In this document: one piece after another, positions 47,101 through 59,190 of the stretch
Layout: the number at the start of each line of letters is the position of its first letter
Numbering within the stretch: the first letter of the stretch is position 1
Source of the DNA: Aquilaria yunnanensis
Lineage: Eukaryota; Streptophyta; Magnoliopsida; Malvales; Thymelaeaceae
DNA: 64,000 nt
Assembly: GCA_039654915.1 (NCBI GenBank)
Contig: CM077595.1
Coordinates: 91,863,501 to 91,927,500 of the forward strand
Reading direction: 5' to 3'
Notes under the pieces: model-generated
The model's input: the letters and a program-made list of their open reading frames with translations, nothing else
What the model was told of the DNA's origin: nothing
Database searches by the model: none
Made by a program: the position numbers and the translations under genes

Positions 47101-47850
47101 TTTTTGTTTTTCTAAAAAAATCTTTTAGCATATGATACAACTAAAATATATATTTTTTTAGTTACGACCCTTGTGTCTAGCCCATGTAAGTGATCATTGG
47201 TTAAATGGCAAACAAGTGAAAAATAAGAGCACAAATTTAGTAACAGTTTTTTGGTACTGGTCTCATTTTTTTAGTGCATGGAAGGAGCGAAAGGAGAATT
47301 GAAGGACTGAATTTTCTAACAATCATAAATTTTAATCACTAAACTAAGACTTTAATTATCCTCATCATCTTAAGATTCACATTTTGTACGTCTACAATGT
47401 AACAATGATAATCGTGTATGTGTATTGCCGATTTGAGTTACTGTTTATGAACAATGTCTTCTTTTTATTTTTATTTATTTATTTATTTACTTTTTCCTAG
47501 ATAATGGCCTAATTAACCTTTTTTCAGCCCCTAAATATTTCCTTTTTTTCATTTTTGGTCTCTAAACTGTTCAATCTGTTGATCAAGTCTTGAGAGACAG
47601 TATAAGAGCAGTGTCGGGTGGATAGATCTTCAAGTTTTGGGACTACAGCTACCAAAGAGAAAAACTACAAAGACTTTTTTCCAGGTTTAGCATGTTTCTC
47701 ATTTTATTTTTTTGCTTAAATCTGTTTTAGTCCCTAAATTCTAGTATATGTTTTCCCTTTTGTCCTTTTTTTTTCATTTATTAAGTTAATGTTAAACTTT
47801 TACTACATATGTCATTTCCATTTACTCTATTAAACTTGAAGTTTTATTTT
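44145..47850. other. BRL2 3' flank and AT-rich intergenic DNA
   Basis: The first 100-200 bases are probably the BRL2 3'UTR. The rest is AT-rich and without any gene I can support. Confidence 0.5.
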
Positions 47851-49201
47851 AACTTTTGTATCAATACTTAAACATTACTTTCGTAGGAATGGCTGCTTCT
47901 ATCTTCTAATGAAAAACTTTAGTCATTATGAGTTATTTGATTTTGATCATGACTTGGATTGTCCCAAACTTTATTTGAACTTTGCAGTTTAAACCCCAAA
48001 TCTTACTATTTTTAATTATTATTTTTTGTGTCAAATAGCTAAACACCACTTTTCGTTGTTAAAATTTGCTCTCGATGGTATTAATCTCAAAACTTTATTG
48101 TGTAGAGATTATACCTCAATTTTAGGTTAACTCTAAATCTTTTTTTTAAAATTTTTTTATGGAATTTTTTTTTTTTGCATCAATATTTAAGGCCATTTTA
48201 ATTGCTAGAACTTTGATTTTTTCCCTCTTCATCGCCAATCTTAATTATTTATTGATTATTTTGTTATATTATATTGAATGCTATTACATACTAAAACACC
48301 GTAACGTATGTGATAAATAAACCTCGTATATACTAATTAGGAGTTAAGAGTTACGATAAATCTGTATCAACAACAAGTTGCACCAATAATGAAGTAACTT
48401 GCCTGACCCAGTAACATGCTGAAACCATAAAAATGGTATAATACCTAGACTGGTCTAAATTCCTAACAAAAGTTTGGCCATGTATGGTGATATGACATTT
48501 TAGTACTTAGACTTTTCTTGATGATAATTGACCCCTCAATTCTCAACAAAAGTTTGGACAAAAAAATAATAGAATTAAAAAATATGTCCATGAGTTATCA
48601 TACTTTGATGATTTAGTTCTCAAACATTTTTATTTGACAATTAACCTCTCAATTTGTAAGTCTCTGTCCTAGTGATCATATATATTGTTTTCTCATAATT
48701 AGGTCATAAACTTTAACTTTTGTATCGATATTTAAACATTAGTTTTGTAGGAAAGGCTGCTTTTATCTTCTAATGGAAAACTTTGGTCGATATAATTTAT
48801 CTGATTTTCATCATAACTTGGATTGTCCCCAACTTTATTCGAACTTTTTAGTTTAAACCCCAAATCTTACTATTTTATATTACTTTTTTTTTTGTGTCAA
48901 ATAGTTAAACACCACTTTTTATTGTTAAAATCTGCTCTCGATGGTATAAATCTCAAAACTTTATTGTGTAGAGATTATACCTCAATTTTAGGTTAACTCC
49001 AATTTTTTTTATTTTATGGAAAAGTTTTTTTTCATAAATAGTTAAGCCCATTTTAATTGCTAGAACTTTGATTTTTGCTCCCTTCATCGCCAATCTTCAT
49101 TATTTATTGACTATTTTTTTATATTATATTAAATGCTATTACAGACTAAAACACTGTAACATATGTGACAAATAAACCTCATATATACTAATTAAGAGTA
49201 G

Positions 49202-49546
49202 AGCCAATTTGTTTTAACTTAAGTTAACTTAATTCAAAATAGATTATTTTTATTTTTACATCTTTTTAACCTCAAATCAATTTCATTTGAAATTCAATAT
49301 TATGTAGATACAATAATTCATTTGAAAGTAAATTTTCATGATGTTATTAAATTTTTATGACTTTTTCTTTTTTGATGCCCAAAACTAGAAAAAAAATTAT
49401 AGAATTTTAATAAGATGAAAAAAATTGTATTTGTAATGGACTATTACACCTACATAATGTTAGATTTTAAATAAAATTAGTTTCAAGTAAAAGAAGATGT
49501 AAAAATAAAAATAAGTCATTTTGAATTAAGTTGAAATAAATTGGCT
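49202..49546. mobile_element. Foldback MITE, family member 2
   Basis: Ends agccaatttgttttaactta and its near inverse. Unit 1 of the surrounding duplication is uninterrupted at the matching site (near gagttaagagttacg), which shows this is an insertion of about 345 bp. Confidence 0.8.
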
Positions 49547-49705
49547 AGAGTTATTATATATCTATATCAACAACGAGTTGTGCCAATAATCAACAGTAAC
49601 TGGCCTGACTCAGTAGCATGTTGAGACCATAAAAATGGTATAATACCTAGATTGGTCTCAATTCCTAACAAAAGTTTGGTCATATATGGTGATATGACAT
49701 TTTAT

Positions 49706-50045
49706 AACCAATTCGTTTTAACTTAAGTCAATTGACTTATTTTTATTTTTATAAATTTTTTACTTAAAACTAATTTTATTTGAAAGTTAATATTATGTAG
49801 ATGCAATAATTTATTTGAAAGTAAATTTTAATGACATTGTTAGATTTTTATGAATTTTCTTTTTTAATGCCATAAACTAAAAAAATTCATAAAAATTTAG
49901 TAAGTTTACAAAAATTGTATTTTCAATGGATTATTGCAACTACATAATATTAGATTTTAATTAATATTAGTTCTAGATTAAAAAGACTTAAAAATAAAAA
50001 TAAGCCATTTTAAAATTAATTGACTTAAGTTAAAATGAACTAGGT
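49706..50045. mobile_element. Foldback MITE, family member 3
   Basis: Ends aaccaattcgttttaactta and its near inverse. The empty site is seen in unit 1 at about gacattttagtacttag (near 48500). Confidence 0.8.
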
Positions 50046-50262
50046 GTCAGTATTCAGGTCTTTCTCAATGATAATTGACCCCCTCAATTCCCAACAAAAG
50101 TTTGGGCAAAAAAATAATAGAATTCAAAAGTATGTCCATGAGATATCATGCTTTGATTTTTTTTAGTCCTCAAACATTTTTATTTGACAATTAACCCCTC
50201 AATTTGTAAGTCTCTATCCTGGTGGTCACATAAATTGTTTTCTCACAATTAGGTCATAAATA

Positions 50263-50700
50263 ATAAATTGTTGAGGTGGGCGATCACCTCTTAGCAGCAT
50301 AAAGAATAGCTACAAATTGAATTCAAAAATAATTCAGCCACATAGTTTTTTTTTTTTTTTTCTTTTAATGGGCAGCACGAACATGCCATTACACATAGCA
50401 TGCTAACTTGGGGCAGCAATAATAAAACAAGAAATGTGAAAAATGGATAAGATTAGTCTGGTCTATTAGAAAAATTGATGGGCTTTTGTTGCCCTATGAG
50501 ATCTGCTCCCAAAACCAACAACATATGCATTGTAAGAAGCATATAAACAATTAAATATGTTACTTTAAGATTCTTTTTTTTGCTTATTTACGATATGAAT
50601 ACAGGAAAACAAAACATATATGGATAGAAATAAATAAAGAGGGGCATAGCATATGGATGTCCTGTCTTTGATAGATACACAATTTTAGGTGTTGCCTTGC
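50263..50700. other. Intergenic upstream of BPC gene
   Basis: No gene is seen. It presumably contains the proximal promoter of the BPC gene; a tctataatata TATA-like element lies near 50710. Confidence 0.4.
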
Positions 50701-50880
50701 CCACTCTCTCTCTATAATATATTTGGGGGCTTTTTCTCTCTCCTCTCTCCCTCGTTTCCTTTCTTTCTTTTTCATTCTCTCTCCTCTCTCTATCTCTCTC
50801 AGGTTTCTCTCTCCTCTCTCTTCTACCTTTCTCTCTCCAGAAGGGGCAAAACCCTAAAGAGCCGTTTCCAACCCATCCAA
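50700..50880 (+). promoter_or_regulatory. CT-rich 5' leader of BPC gene (5'UTR exon 1)
   Basis: Dense CTCT runs, i.e. GAGA elements on the other strand, extend from about 50703 past the splice donor to about 50935. BPC proteins bind GA/CT repeats, so autoregulation is a natural hypothesis. Ends at a good donor, CCAA|gtaagt. Confidence 0.55.
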
Positions 50881-51621
50881 GTAAGTTTTCTCTCTCCTCT
50901 CTCTCCTGTCTCTCTTTCTCTTTCTCTAACTAAGATTTCAATATATGGGTCCTTGAAGTGCCACACCGTCATTTGAATACGAGTTTGAAGATTCGTTTTT
51001 TTATCGTTTATTTCTGTCTTTGAAGGTTAAATTGCTTCCTGAATTGCAGAGATTTGCGCTTCGGGGATTTTTGGGGGAAAAAAAAATTCGAAATCGCTAA
51101 GTTGTTAGATGAGCCTGTAATTGATAGATCTGTTAATGGGTGATTCTTTTGGATCTGCGGAGAATACTGGGATCTTAAATTTCCCATCTTGTTTTTGGGA
51201 GATCTTTAAGATCTCCGTTAGTTATGGTAGAATCTTAAATTTTCCATTTTCACCGACTGTGATCTTAAAGTTGCCATATTTTGGATCTGACGAATTGAAG
51301 CCGATAAGGGATATGCGACGTGCGTGTTTTCGTTTTTGGCTAAAAATGGGCTAGAAATAGGGATTTGAAGGGAATATTATTGACCATTTTTATGGTTGTT
51401 GCCTCTGGTTGGCTTTATGTTGGATTGGATCTCTCTTTTGTGGTGCAATGACCTACACATCGGACTTTTGGAGGCTTGCTCTCCAAAATTTTGGGGTTTT
51501 TGCTTTAGGCCTGTGGTTCAATTTCTCTGTGAGAGAGAAGGCTATGCATGGTGAAATTTATCATGATTGAGACTTCAAAACATTAACTTTTTCTTCTTGT
51601 CGTGCCATTTAATATTTGTAG
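50881..51621 (+). other. 5'UTR intron of BPC gene
   Basis: Donor gtaagtttt at 50881 and acceptor atttgtag ending at 51621, four bases before the ATG. The 741-bp intron is T-rich and has no ORF continuing the protein. Confidence 0.7.
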
Positions 51622-51625
51622 CTTC

Positions 51626-52477
51626 ATGGATGATGATGCATTGAACATGCGCAATTGGGGCTACTATGAGCCCACCTTCAAAGGACATCTCGGCTTACAG
51701 CTGATGACTAGCATGGTAGAACGAGACACTAAGCCTTTTATGCCTGGGCGTGATCCGAATCTCATGGTTGTGGCAAATGGTGGCTTTCATCCACGAGACT
51801 ATGTCGTCTCGGAGGCCTCTATCCCTATGAACTATGTCAGGGATAGTTGTTGGATGCAAAGGGACAAATTCTTGAACATGTTGCCTACTGGTGGTCCTGG
51901 TTATGGAATTCTTCCAGAAACTTCAGCAGCTCATTCATTGCAAATTTTACAGCCCCCATCCAATTCATCAACGGGGGATGAGAGGGCAGTGGGTAGAGCT
52001 GAAGAACCTGCGGATAACAAGGAAGGCATTCTGCCAAAGAAAAGGCAGGTGCGGGATGCCAATGCCCCTAAGCCACCAAAACCCAAAAAAGCTAGGAAGC
52101 CAAAGGATACTAAGAATTCTGTCCAGCGTGTGAAGCCACCAAAGAAGAGTGTGGATGTTGTCTTGAATGGCATGAAAGTGGACATTTCAGGCATTCCAAG
52201 TCCTGTTTGTTCTTGCACTGGAAGTCCGCAACAATGTTATCGATGGGGCTGTGGTGGTTGGCAGTCTGCTTGTTGTACCACCAACGTATCTATGTATCCT
52301 TTACCAATGAGCACCAAAAGGCGTGGTGCAAGAATTGCTGGGCGGAAGATGAGTCAAGGAGCATTTAAAAAAGTATTGGAGAAACTTGCGGCTGAAGGTT
52401 ATAACTTCTCTAACCCAATTGATTTGAGGACTTATTGGGCCAAACATGGCACCAACAAGTTTGTCACTATCAGATAA
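51626..52477 (+). CDS. BPC1: BBR/BPC GAGA-binding transcription factor, class I
   Basis: The 283-residue protein has the class I N-terminus (MDDDALNMRNWGYYEP), a Pro/Lys-rich basic nuclear-localisation region (about 136-162) and the C-terminal BPC DNA-binding domain with its five conserved cysteines (CSC, QQC, WGC, CC; about 194-218), ending in YWAKHGTNKFVTIR, the family signature. BPC proteins bind GAGA repeats and recruit Polycomb and other factors to control homeotic and hormone genes. The start at 51626 follows the 5'UTR intron; the in-frame codons before it lie inside the intron. Length equals Arabidopsis BPC1, but the exact orthology among BPC1-3 is not settled. Confidence 0.9.
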   Translation: MDDDALNMRNWGYYEPTFKGHLGLQLMTSMVERDTKPFMPGRDPNLMVVANGGFHPRDYVVSEASIPMNYVRDSCWMQRDKFLNMLPTGGPGYGILPETSAAHSLQILQPPSNSSTGDERAVGRAEEPADNKEGILPKKRQVRDANAPKPPKPKKARKPKDTKNSVQRVKPPKKSVDVVLNGMKVDISGIPSPVCSCTGSPQQCYRWGCGGWQSACCTTNVSMYPLPMSTKRRGARIAGRKMSQGAFKKVLEKLAAEGYNFSNPIDLRTYWAKHGTNKFVTIR

Positions 52478-53868
52478 ATTACCTCGTCTGGGTTGATGGT
52501 GGGACTCCATGCATTTGGTTTACTTCTCCTGTATATGTCTCTGCTCCCCTGCTGAGATCCTCGGGTAACCTGTAGTTCATGAATTTTCACAGTCATGACA
52601 CATCTTTCGGAGATTTGGATATTTGTGTTCTTTCGAATTGGTTGTTAGCCTTTTAATTATGTTTGTGTTTCGAGAACTTCTAGCATCTAGTTTCTAGGTT
52701 TAGGGTGTGGATGAGTTTTCATTTATTAGATCCATCGGATAGTATCCTTTCATCCACAAGATAACAGTTGCCAAATACTGGCAGTGGTGCTTCTTTGATG
52801 TCTATCTTTTAACCAGAAAAGAAATCAATGTTCAATTTACTTATTGTCTTTCAGCATTCAAGTCTGATGGTTTTCACTTATTATGTGGTGTTATCAAGTG
52901 TGATCAAATCTTCGTTACCTAACTACATGATTAATATGAATCATCGATTTCAGGGGATTTAGGTTCCACGTGTATATTTTAATGTCCTGCTTGGTGTTTG
53001 GTTGGTACCTGTTCTTTTTGCAGCTAAGTGAATAAGCTTGTGATTACATGATCTTTATAACTGCTAGGCAAGTCTTTTTTTTATTTGTGTGTACTAATGT
53101 GATATGGTTGTTACTTATCTTTTGGTTACTTAATATGTTTGATGTCATTAAATGTTGGCAGATACAAAAAATTACCCAGTTGTCTCTTAGAGCTCCTCAA
53201 CCCTATTATCAATATTTGTTTTGAGACTAATAAGCCTATTAGACACTGTTAATGTTTTGGTTCCCTCGCCAATGCTTACTTCTCCAAATTTCCCTTATGA
53301 GACCTTGTATCTGTCTGGGCCTTGTTGGTGAACAAAGAAAGTATGTTCATTTTGAAGACAAACGGTGAAGTTTGTAAGAAGAAACCCCAGCATGGTTGTT
53401 GAATGGGATGGATGGGGTCTGTTGAATTGCTTGATTCCTAGCAATTGATAATGATGGTGGTTGTAGTAAGAGAGGACAAGGAGAGGAGATACGTAATACA
53501 TTCAAGTTGTACTAAACTGGTATCTTCGGATTATGTTCTGCTGATGTTCAGGATATGCAGCTTGAGTTTGCTTGAATTGTTCATGCTCCGAATGTTTAAA
53601 CAGTTTGTATCATTCTGGCTTTTGTTATGTTGCTGGGATGTGCATCACTGCGTTTTCTCTGTTTATCTCTAACTTTGGTATGAGCTTGTCAAGTAGCTGT
53701 TCTGGAAATTTTGAGACTGAAAAATTAAGGAATGTTACCTGCTTCATTCTGCAGTAGGAAATATGTCGTGGATGTTGTCTTGTTGATATTTTATGTCTGT
53801 GTATGTTACTAGTACATGCCTGTAATTTCTTCCTCGGCAGATAATGAAAGAGAGAGTGCAGACGTGCA
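52478..53868. other. BPC 3' flank
   Basis: Probably the BPC 3'UTR and downstream spacer. Short ORFs (for example 53445-53672) have no recognisable domain. Confidence 0.5.
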
Positions 53869-53878
53869 TTAGATTTTA

Positions 53879-54898
53879 GGTCTAAATCCGTAACTCACCT
53901 CAAACTTTGACAACTCGGAGACACAACTCCTCCAATCCATAACTTGGAACCACTCAACCCTCAAAGTTTGCGACGTGGGATGTGTAAGCACTTAAGCCAA
54001 GATCTAATCATGTGATTGTATGGAAATGCTAGTTTTGCATATTTCAGGACTGAAATGAAAGGGAGAGTGAACATAAAGGACCAATACAAAGTTCTCACAC
54101 ATACCCAGGAATACTTGAAAGTTCAAACAGTTGATCTGCCGTTGCCTTTTGTCAGAGTTGCAGCGTCTACCACTGTGATCTGAAGCTGAAGAACTTGCTC
54201 CTCAACTGAACTGAAAAGAGGGAACCAGCAGCTTGATCAATAAGTTGGTAGCACAAAGAGCCTGGTTCTTTGCCCTTAAACCAGCACCTGATCGCCTCCA
54301 ATTTGCTGCATTTTGGTCTGAATTATGGTTAGGGTTCCACTGCAGTAGAACTGCAGATTTTGAGCTCCTTCACCTCCTAAAGATCAGGCAAGATAAGCCC
54401 CCAAATGCAGCTCTACGACCACTCCTTTGTTTTGTGGCCAGAAAAGCACCATTTCTGAGCTTCAAGGTCTGAAACTGCTGCTGTAACACCACCTCTTCAC
54501 CCCATGATTTGAGGTAGAATTAAGTTTAGAGAGGAAAAAGTTGTTGGTGGAAGGGGGTAGTGACAGTGCTTCATCTATGCTGGTTTTGTTTTTCCCAAAA
54601 TAGGAAGAGAAGAGGCAGGAATGGAGAAGCTGCCAGTTGTCCGAGCCGCTTCTTCTATTTGTTCGATTTAGAGATGAATTGCTCGCTCTTTCATTTGAGT
54701 CCTAAAGTAAGCAAAACTGACACTAATGGGATTAAAATTAGTCCCGTGATGCCATGTAAGTGATTTATGTAGGCCAAGGGGCCTATGTGTCTCATTTTAT
54801 AAAGTTTGAGGGTTGAGTGTTTCTAAGTTATGATTGGAGGGGTTATGTGTGTGAGCTATCACAGCTTGGTGTGATTTATGGATTTAAGGATTTAAGCC
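53879..54898. mobile_element. MULE-like element with near-perfect target duplication
   Basis: About 100-bp inverted ends (GGTCTAAATCC... at left, inverse GGCTTAAATCC... at right, sharing aactcctccaatccataact and cactcaaccctcaaa). The flanks TTAGATTTTA and TTAAATTTTA differ by one base in ten. The interior holds a 79-codon ORF (54233-54472) without a recognised domain and possibly a captured fragment. Confidence 0.7.
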
Positions 54899-54908
54899 TT
54901 AAATTTTA

Positions 54909-56281
54909 TCAAATGGATTATGTTCCGACTCCGAGCAAGGCACATCAACCACGTTTGGAATAGAAATGCATTTTTATTTTTATTTTCCAAGACATGAGCA
55001 AAGATTAGTAGAATTATTAGGCGAGTAAGGCAGCAAGAGACATTATATTATAGTAATAATTCTGTATCTTATATTATAGTAATAATTGGAAATAATTGTG
55101 AGGTGTTGGCTAAACTAACCCCAATGTTCTAAGGATATTTTGAGTTATTCCTAAGAGTAAAAGGGAAAATTCAACCATCATACGTCATTATAGTGATGGA
55201 TACTTGAATCCTACAACTTATAACGATCCTCAAATGTCTGTCATATGATAAATGAGGTATTAAAATCTATAGTAAAACTATAAAAGATATAAATGTTATG
55301 TAGTTTTTTTTTCTATCAATTTATTGGTTATTTAAAATTCCTAATTAGTACAAACTAGTATTTGAATTCTGATCAATTATATTATATGGTGGTTCTTATG
55401 CAAATAAGGTAAATTCCTACATGGCTTACTAAATTTTTTTTGTGAAGCATTGGCCAAAAAGGGCCGTCTCTCCCATAGTATTTATGACGCATTTTTTTAA
55501 AGATTATAGTCAGTTCATGTAAGTATGTTTCTCCATGTTTGTTATTCATTAAGCAAAATATATGAAATTCATGGGCTCTTGTATAAAGAGCAAATTTGAG
55601 GGAGAGAATAAATATGTAAAAATAACAGAAGAAACGTAAAAAACAAAAAAAACAAAAAAAAAAAAAGGTATAGGATAAAAGGAGTACGTATTAACATGTG
55701 GGGAAAGAGTTTTTTCATTACTCTAATTGCCAAATTGCAAGTTATGCCTAAAGAAAACATCTACTTCTTCCTCAAAATTTAGATGAAGATGGTACTAAAC
55801 TGGACGACACCTGACCACCTACACAAGATACAAGGACATTAATAACATAATTACACAGCTGAAACAGGTGACTTGACCTGCTGGCTGAGAAGAAAACCGG
55901 TTGGGAAAACCGGAACATCCTGCTGAAAACGGGTAAAGCCAGCCATTCCCATAGTAGCCCCCCTCTCTTTTCTGGAAGATACCCTCCTCATCTTCCTGCC
56001 TAGGCCACATTGAGCCCCAGCTGGTTTAGATTAAGCCGCATTAGACCTAATAGAATAGAAATTTTTCCAGAATCGGCTTCTTCGTCACAAATCTTAAATT
56101 CGGGAATGAGACTAAAAATTTGAAACAATGATTTATCATCATCAAGAACTCAGCTTCCATGTTTGGCAGCTACTTTGCGAGTTGCAACTAACATGTCATG
56201 AATTCGAAAACGTAAAATGCTCATATTACTGATTTCAGAGGACATATGGACATTATAAACCGTACGGAACATTGTGTTTAC
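54909..56281. other. Intergenic between MULE-like element and B3 gene
   Basis: AT-rich, no supported gene. The last part is presumably the 3' flank of the B3 gene on the minus strand. Confidence 0.5.
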
Positions 56282-57193
56282 TCAAAAGAAAACCCTAACT
56301 ACTTCCGGAGATCCTTCTTTCTCGCCATCCACAAACTGGTCAGTCCTTCTTAGAACAGAGAAACAAAACCTTGTCTTGCTAGAATCCCAGTAAATCCCAA
56401 CTTCATCACCTTTCCTCAAGCACCTTCTCTTCACAAAATCCGCCTTCCACGTGTGAACCAGAACGTACGACATGGAAGACTGCCAGAGCCTCAGAACCAG
56501 TTCGTACTCTGTCTTCGTGTCTTCGTCCCACACCTTAACCTTCGCCCCTGTCTTGCTATTCACCAGAGCAATCTCCTCCTCTGACATTGATGTAAAGACG
56601 TGCCTTCTGACGAAGCTTGTCTCCAGCAACAGCCTGCACTGGTTCCCAACATCGCTGCTCGTCAGCTGCTTCCTCAGCTTCCACGGACCATCGCTCGTTT
56701 TCCACATTGAAACGCTCTGAGCGGATATTTCCCTCTGCATGGTTGTACAGGACTGATCGAACAGGGCCAGTTCCATGGGGACACTGCCGGAGGTAGAAGA
56801 AAGCCAAGAACCCTTGTCTTCTTGAAAGATCGACGATGTGCTCTCCTTTTCTGTTTCATCACTTGTCTCGCAAGGTTGACCAAACGGAACGAGTTCGTTC
56901 GATGCCTTGTCACCCAAGTAATGTTTTGTTAGGGTTTTACCAAACAAAACCAGTTCTTGGGGTGCGTTTAAAGAACTCTTCTCCTCTGTAAAGATCGCCC
57001 CTCTGTTCTCTCCGAACCAAGAAGGATCAAACAGAAGAAGTTCAGTAGACACCTTGTTGGCCAGGCAAGGTTTCTTGCTGGAAGAGGCTTCAGTTGCTTT
57101 GCCATGAAAGACCATGGACAGAGAAAGCTCATTCGAAGCTTTGTTTTTGGTAGAAGTGTAGGAAGAAAAGGAAGGTCCTTTCAGATTTCCCAT
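56282..57193 (-). CDS. B3-domain protein of the DUF313/REM-like type
   Basis: A single-exon gene for 303 residues. The C-terminal half (about 168-280) is a plant B3-type DNA-binding domain: WKLRKQLTSSDVG, RLLL, VKVWDEDT, LRLWQSSMSYVL, FVKRRCLRKGDEVGIYWD and FSVL fit the group that includes B3 proteins annotated DUF313. The N-terminal half is low in structure and carries five copies of an [ND]K-x-S-x-EL-x-LF-like motif at Glu22, 51, 80, 100 and 141. The start is the only in-frame ATG with a TATA box in range. The target genes are unknown. Confidence 0.75.
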   Translation of the reverse strand: MGNLKGPSFSSYTSTKNKASNELSLSMVFHGKATEASSSKKPCLANKVSTELLLFDPSWFGENRGAIFTEEKSSLNAPQELVLFGKTLTKHYLGDKASNELVPFGQPCETSDETEKESTSSIFQEDKGSWLSSTSGSVPMELALFDQSCTTMQREISAQSVSMWKTSDGPWKLRKQLTSSDVGNQCRLLLETSFVRRHVFTSMSEEEIALVNSKTGAKVKVWDEDTKTEYELVLRLWQSSMSYVLVHTWKADFVKRRCLRKGDEVGIYWDSSKTRFCFSVLRRTDQFVDGEKEGSPEVVRVFF

Positions 57194-57248
57194 TGATGAA
57201 GTAGAAAGAAAGAAGATGGATGCTTTGAATGTTTAATGATCCATTGGG

Positions 57249-57258
57249 CATTTATAAG
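57249..57258 (-). promoter_or_regulatory. TATA-like box of B3 gene
   Basis: On the minus strand the sequence reads cttataaatgc, about 60 bases upstream of the ATG at 57193. A second TATA-like tgtataaag occurs about 25 bases further upstream. Confidence 0.45.
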
Positions 57259-57259
57259 T

Positions 57260-58172
57260 AGGGAGTTTAGACTCTTTATACAAGTCCCATTAGAATTGGG
57301 AAACCTAATTTGCTAGGGGGGAGGAGAAAAAAACAAGTAGAGATCTTTCTAAAGATTTCAGATCTCTCTCTCCGTCTTATAATTATTGCGGTTTATAGTT
57401 AACTGAACTCAAGATGGCGAAAGGAATAACACACTTCACAAAAAGTTGAAAGCTTCAAAAATTGCCATCAATTCAGTGGAGGCAGATGAGACATTATTCT
57501 CTGATTCGATGATCTTAATTACGTAAATAGGAATGTAGATTTAATTTTCCAAAAATCAATTAAAAGGGAGTTTTCTTCTTAATTCTCAGAAAATTTAGTA
57601 GGCAATTAAGCGGTGCGAGCCTGGTTTCCTTGTCATAGCACTGTGTAGCACCACCTGGCACCTGCCGCGATGTGGACCGATGACGTGCTTCATCGACATC
57701 TGAAGAGCCCGGTCCGGCCCGCTTCCAAAAATCAGGTCCATTGCTAACACAAGTCCCTCTAGTTACTGCCGTGCCGGCATCTTTTTACCTATTTCAATTT
57801 TCATCCGTGATCACTGGCCCAGTTCTCCAGAATTGAATTGCTCAGGGGAAGCATCTGTATTTTCCTTCCACCAACCTGACGAGGCCGTCGCCATTTGTGT
57901 GTGGCCCAACTCACATCTTATGGAGTCCCTACTCGTTTATTTGTGTCTTGTTCTATTTTAATCTTAAACTTTTTAAAATGTTCTCTACATTTATTATCGG
58001 GGCATTTTAACCTGGATAAAGTACATTTTAAGTCCTTTTTTAAAAAAAGAAATTTACAAAATCAAGCTTGAAATTTCTCAGTTTGACAAACAAGTTCTAA
58101 AACTCATAAACTTTAACTCCATTAGTCTTTACGCTTTGCCAAATTAATTAATCCCAAAACTTTTGATTATGA
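57260..58172. other. Intergenic, no feature recognised
   Basis: B3 promoter region and unique-looking DNA. I see no gene. Confidence 0.5.
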
Positions 58173-58180
58173 GTGAAAAT

Positions 58181-59182
58181 TATGGGTGAAAATAGGCCGA
58201 GCTTGAGCCCGAGCCCATTAAGCTCGAGTTCAACCCCTTTGTTATTTGGCACTACCCAGGCTCAAGCTTGAATTGCTCGAGCCAAAAATTACTAGGCTTG
58301 AGCTCGGCCAAAGAGCTTGTTAAGCTTGAATGACACATACAAATCTTTAGTCTTAGAATTATAATTTAAATGAAAGATATGGACTAGATTTATAATTTTC
58401 TACAGAGATAGCAATAAAAGGAAAAATGACAAATCATATCCTAAACTTTCTAATTCTTTTACAACATTACCCTGATTTCACAAATCACACAAATGAGCCA
58501 TCATCTTCCTTAAGACAAGTAGGAAATACAATGCAAGCCGCAGCAACACTAAACTCACTTACAGAGAAAAAAACCAACCAAAAAAACATGACATAAACCA
58601 GGTACAGGCTTACAAATACAAGCCACGCTTTCCAATCCTATTGCACCCGATGGCCAACGTAAGCAGCTAGGCCTTATCATCGACAAATAGACGATGAAAT
58701 CGGAGATGGTTAGGGAGTGTGATGCTTGGGAAGCTTGCAATTTGGAAGGCAGTTCCAAAGAGGGTTTGAAAGAGACAATGATAGGCTTAAGATATTCCCA
58801 TTGAGGAAGACGAGATGTTCGTGAACTGAAGCATGCACGGTCCGAGGAAGATGAATAGACGATTGTAATTTAGGATTGAAAGGCTATCATTGCTGTCGTG
58901 CCTTACTCTTCGATGGGTGGAACTCGCCAACTGGGTAGGTTAGTTGCGTAAAAGGGACTAAGGGTTAGGAAGGCTCGGCTGTGCAAGGAATGGATGGAAT
59001 TGAGAAAGGCCAAAAGGGACAAAGGGTGGGTCTGTTAGGCCCGTGAACTTATAGGGCCGAGTTTCTTCAGGCTCAAGCTTGGCCCCAAAAGAGCTCGAGC
59101 TCGAATGGGCCCTGTTCGAAAGGTTTCAACTCGAGCTCAAGTTTGAGCTACCAAAAAAAAACCCGGCCCCTTTTCACCCCCA
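58181..59182. mobile_element. Non-autonomous hAT-like element with perfect 8-bp duplication
   Basis: The ends TATGGGTGAAAATAGGCCG and, inverted, TGGGGGTGAAAAGGGGCCG are bounded by GTGAAAAT at 58173-58180 and 59183-59190. Subterminal gagctcgag-rich inverted sequences are present at both ends. No transposase was found. Confidence 0.8.
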
Positions 59183-59190
59183 GTGAAAAT

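Larger units (their letters stand above)
47851..50262. repeat. Tandem segmental duplication, second unit invaded by two MITEs
   Basis: Unit 1 (about 47851-48712) and unit 2 (about 48713-50262) share the order tttaacttttgtatc, gacttggattgtccc, accccaaatcttactattt, gcctgaccc/tcagtaac/gcatg, ccataaaaatggtataatacc and tttgacaattaacc. Without the MITEs, unit 2 is about the same length as unit 1. No coding potential is seen, so this is probably a duplicated non-coding or transposon-derived block. Confidence 0.8.

Noticed and set aside
51602..51625. Upstream GTG start of the BPC ORF
   Set aside because: Lies within the 5'UTR intron and acceptor site; the family N-terminus begins at 51626.
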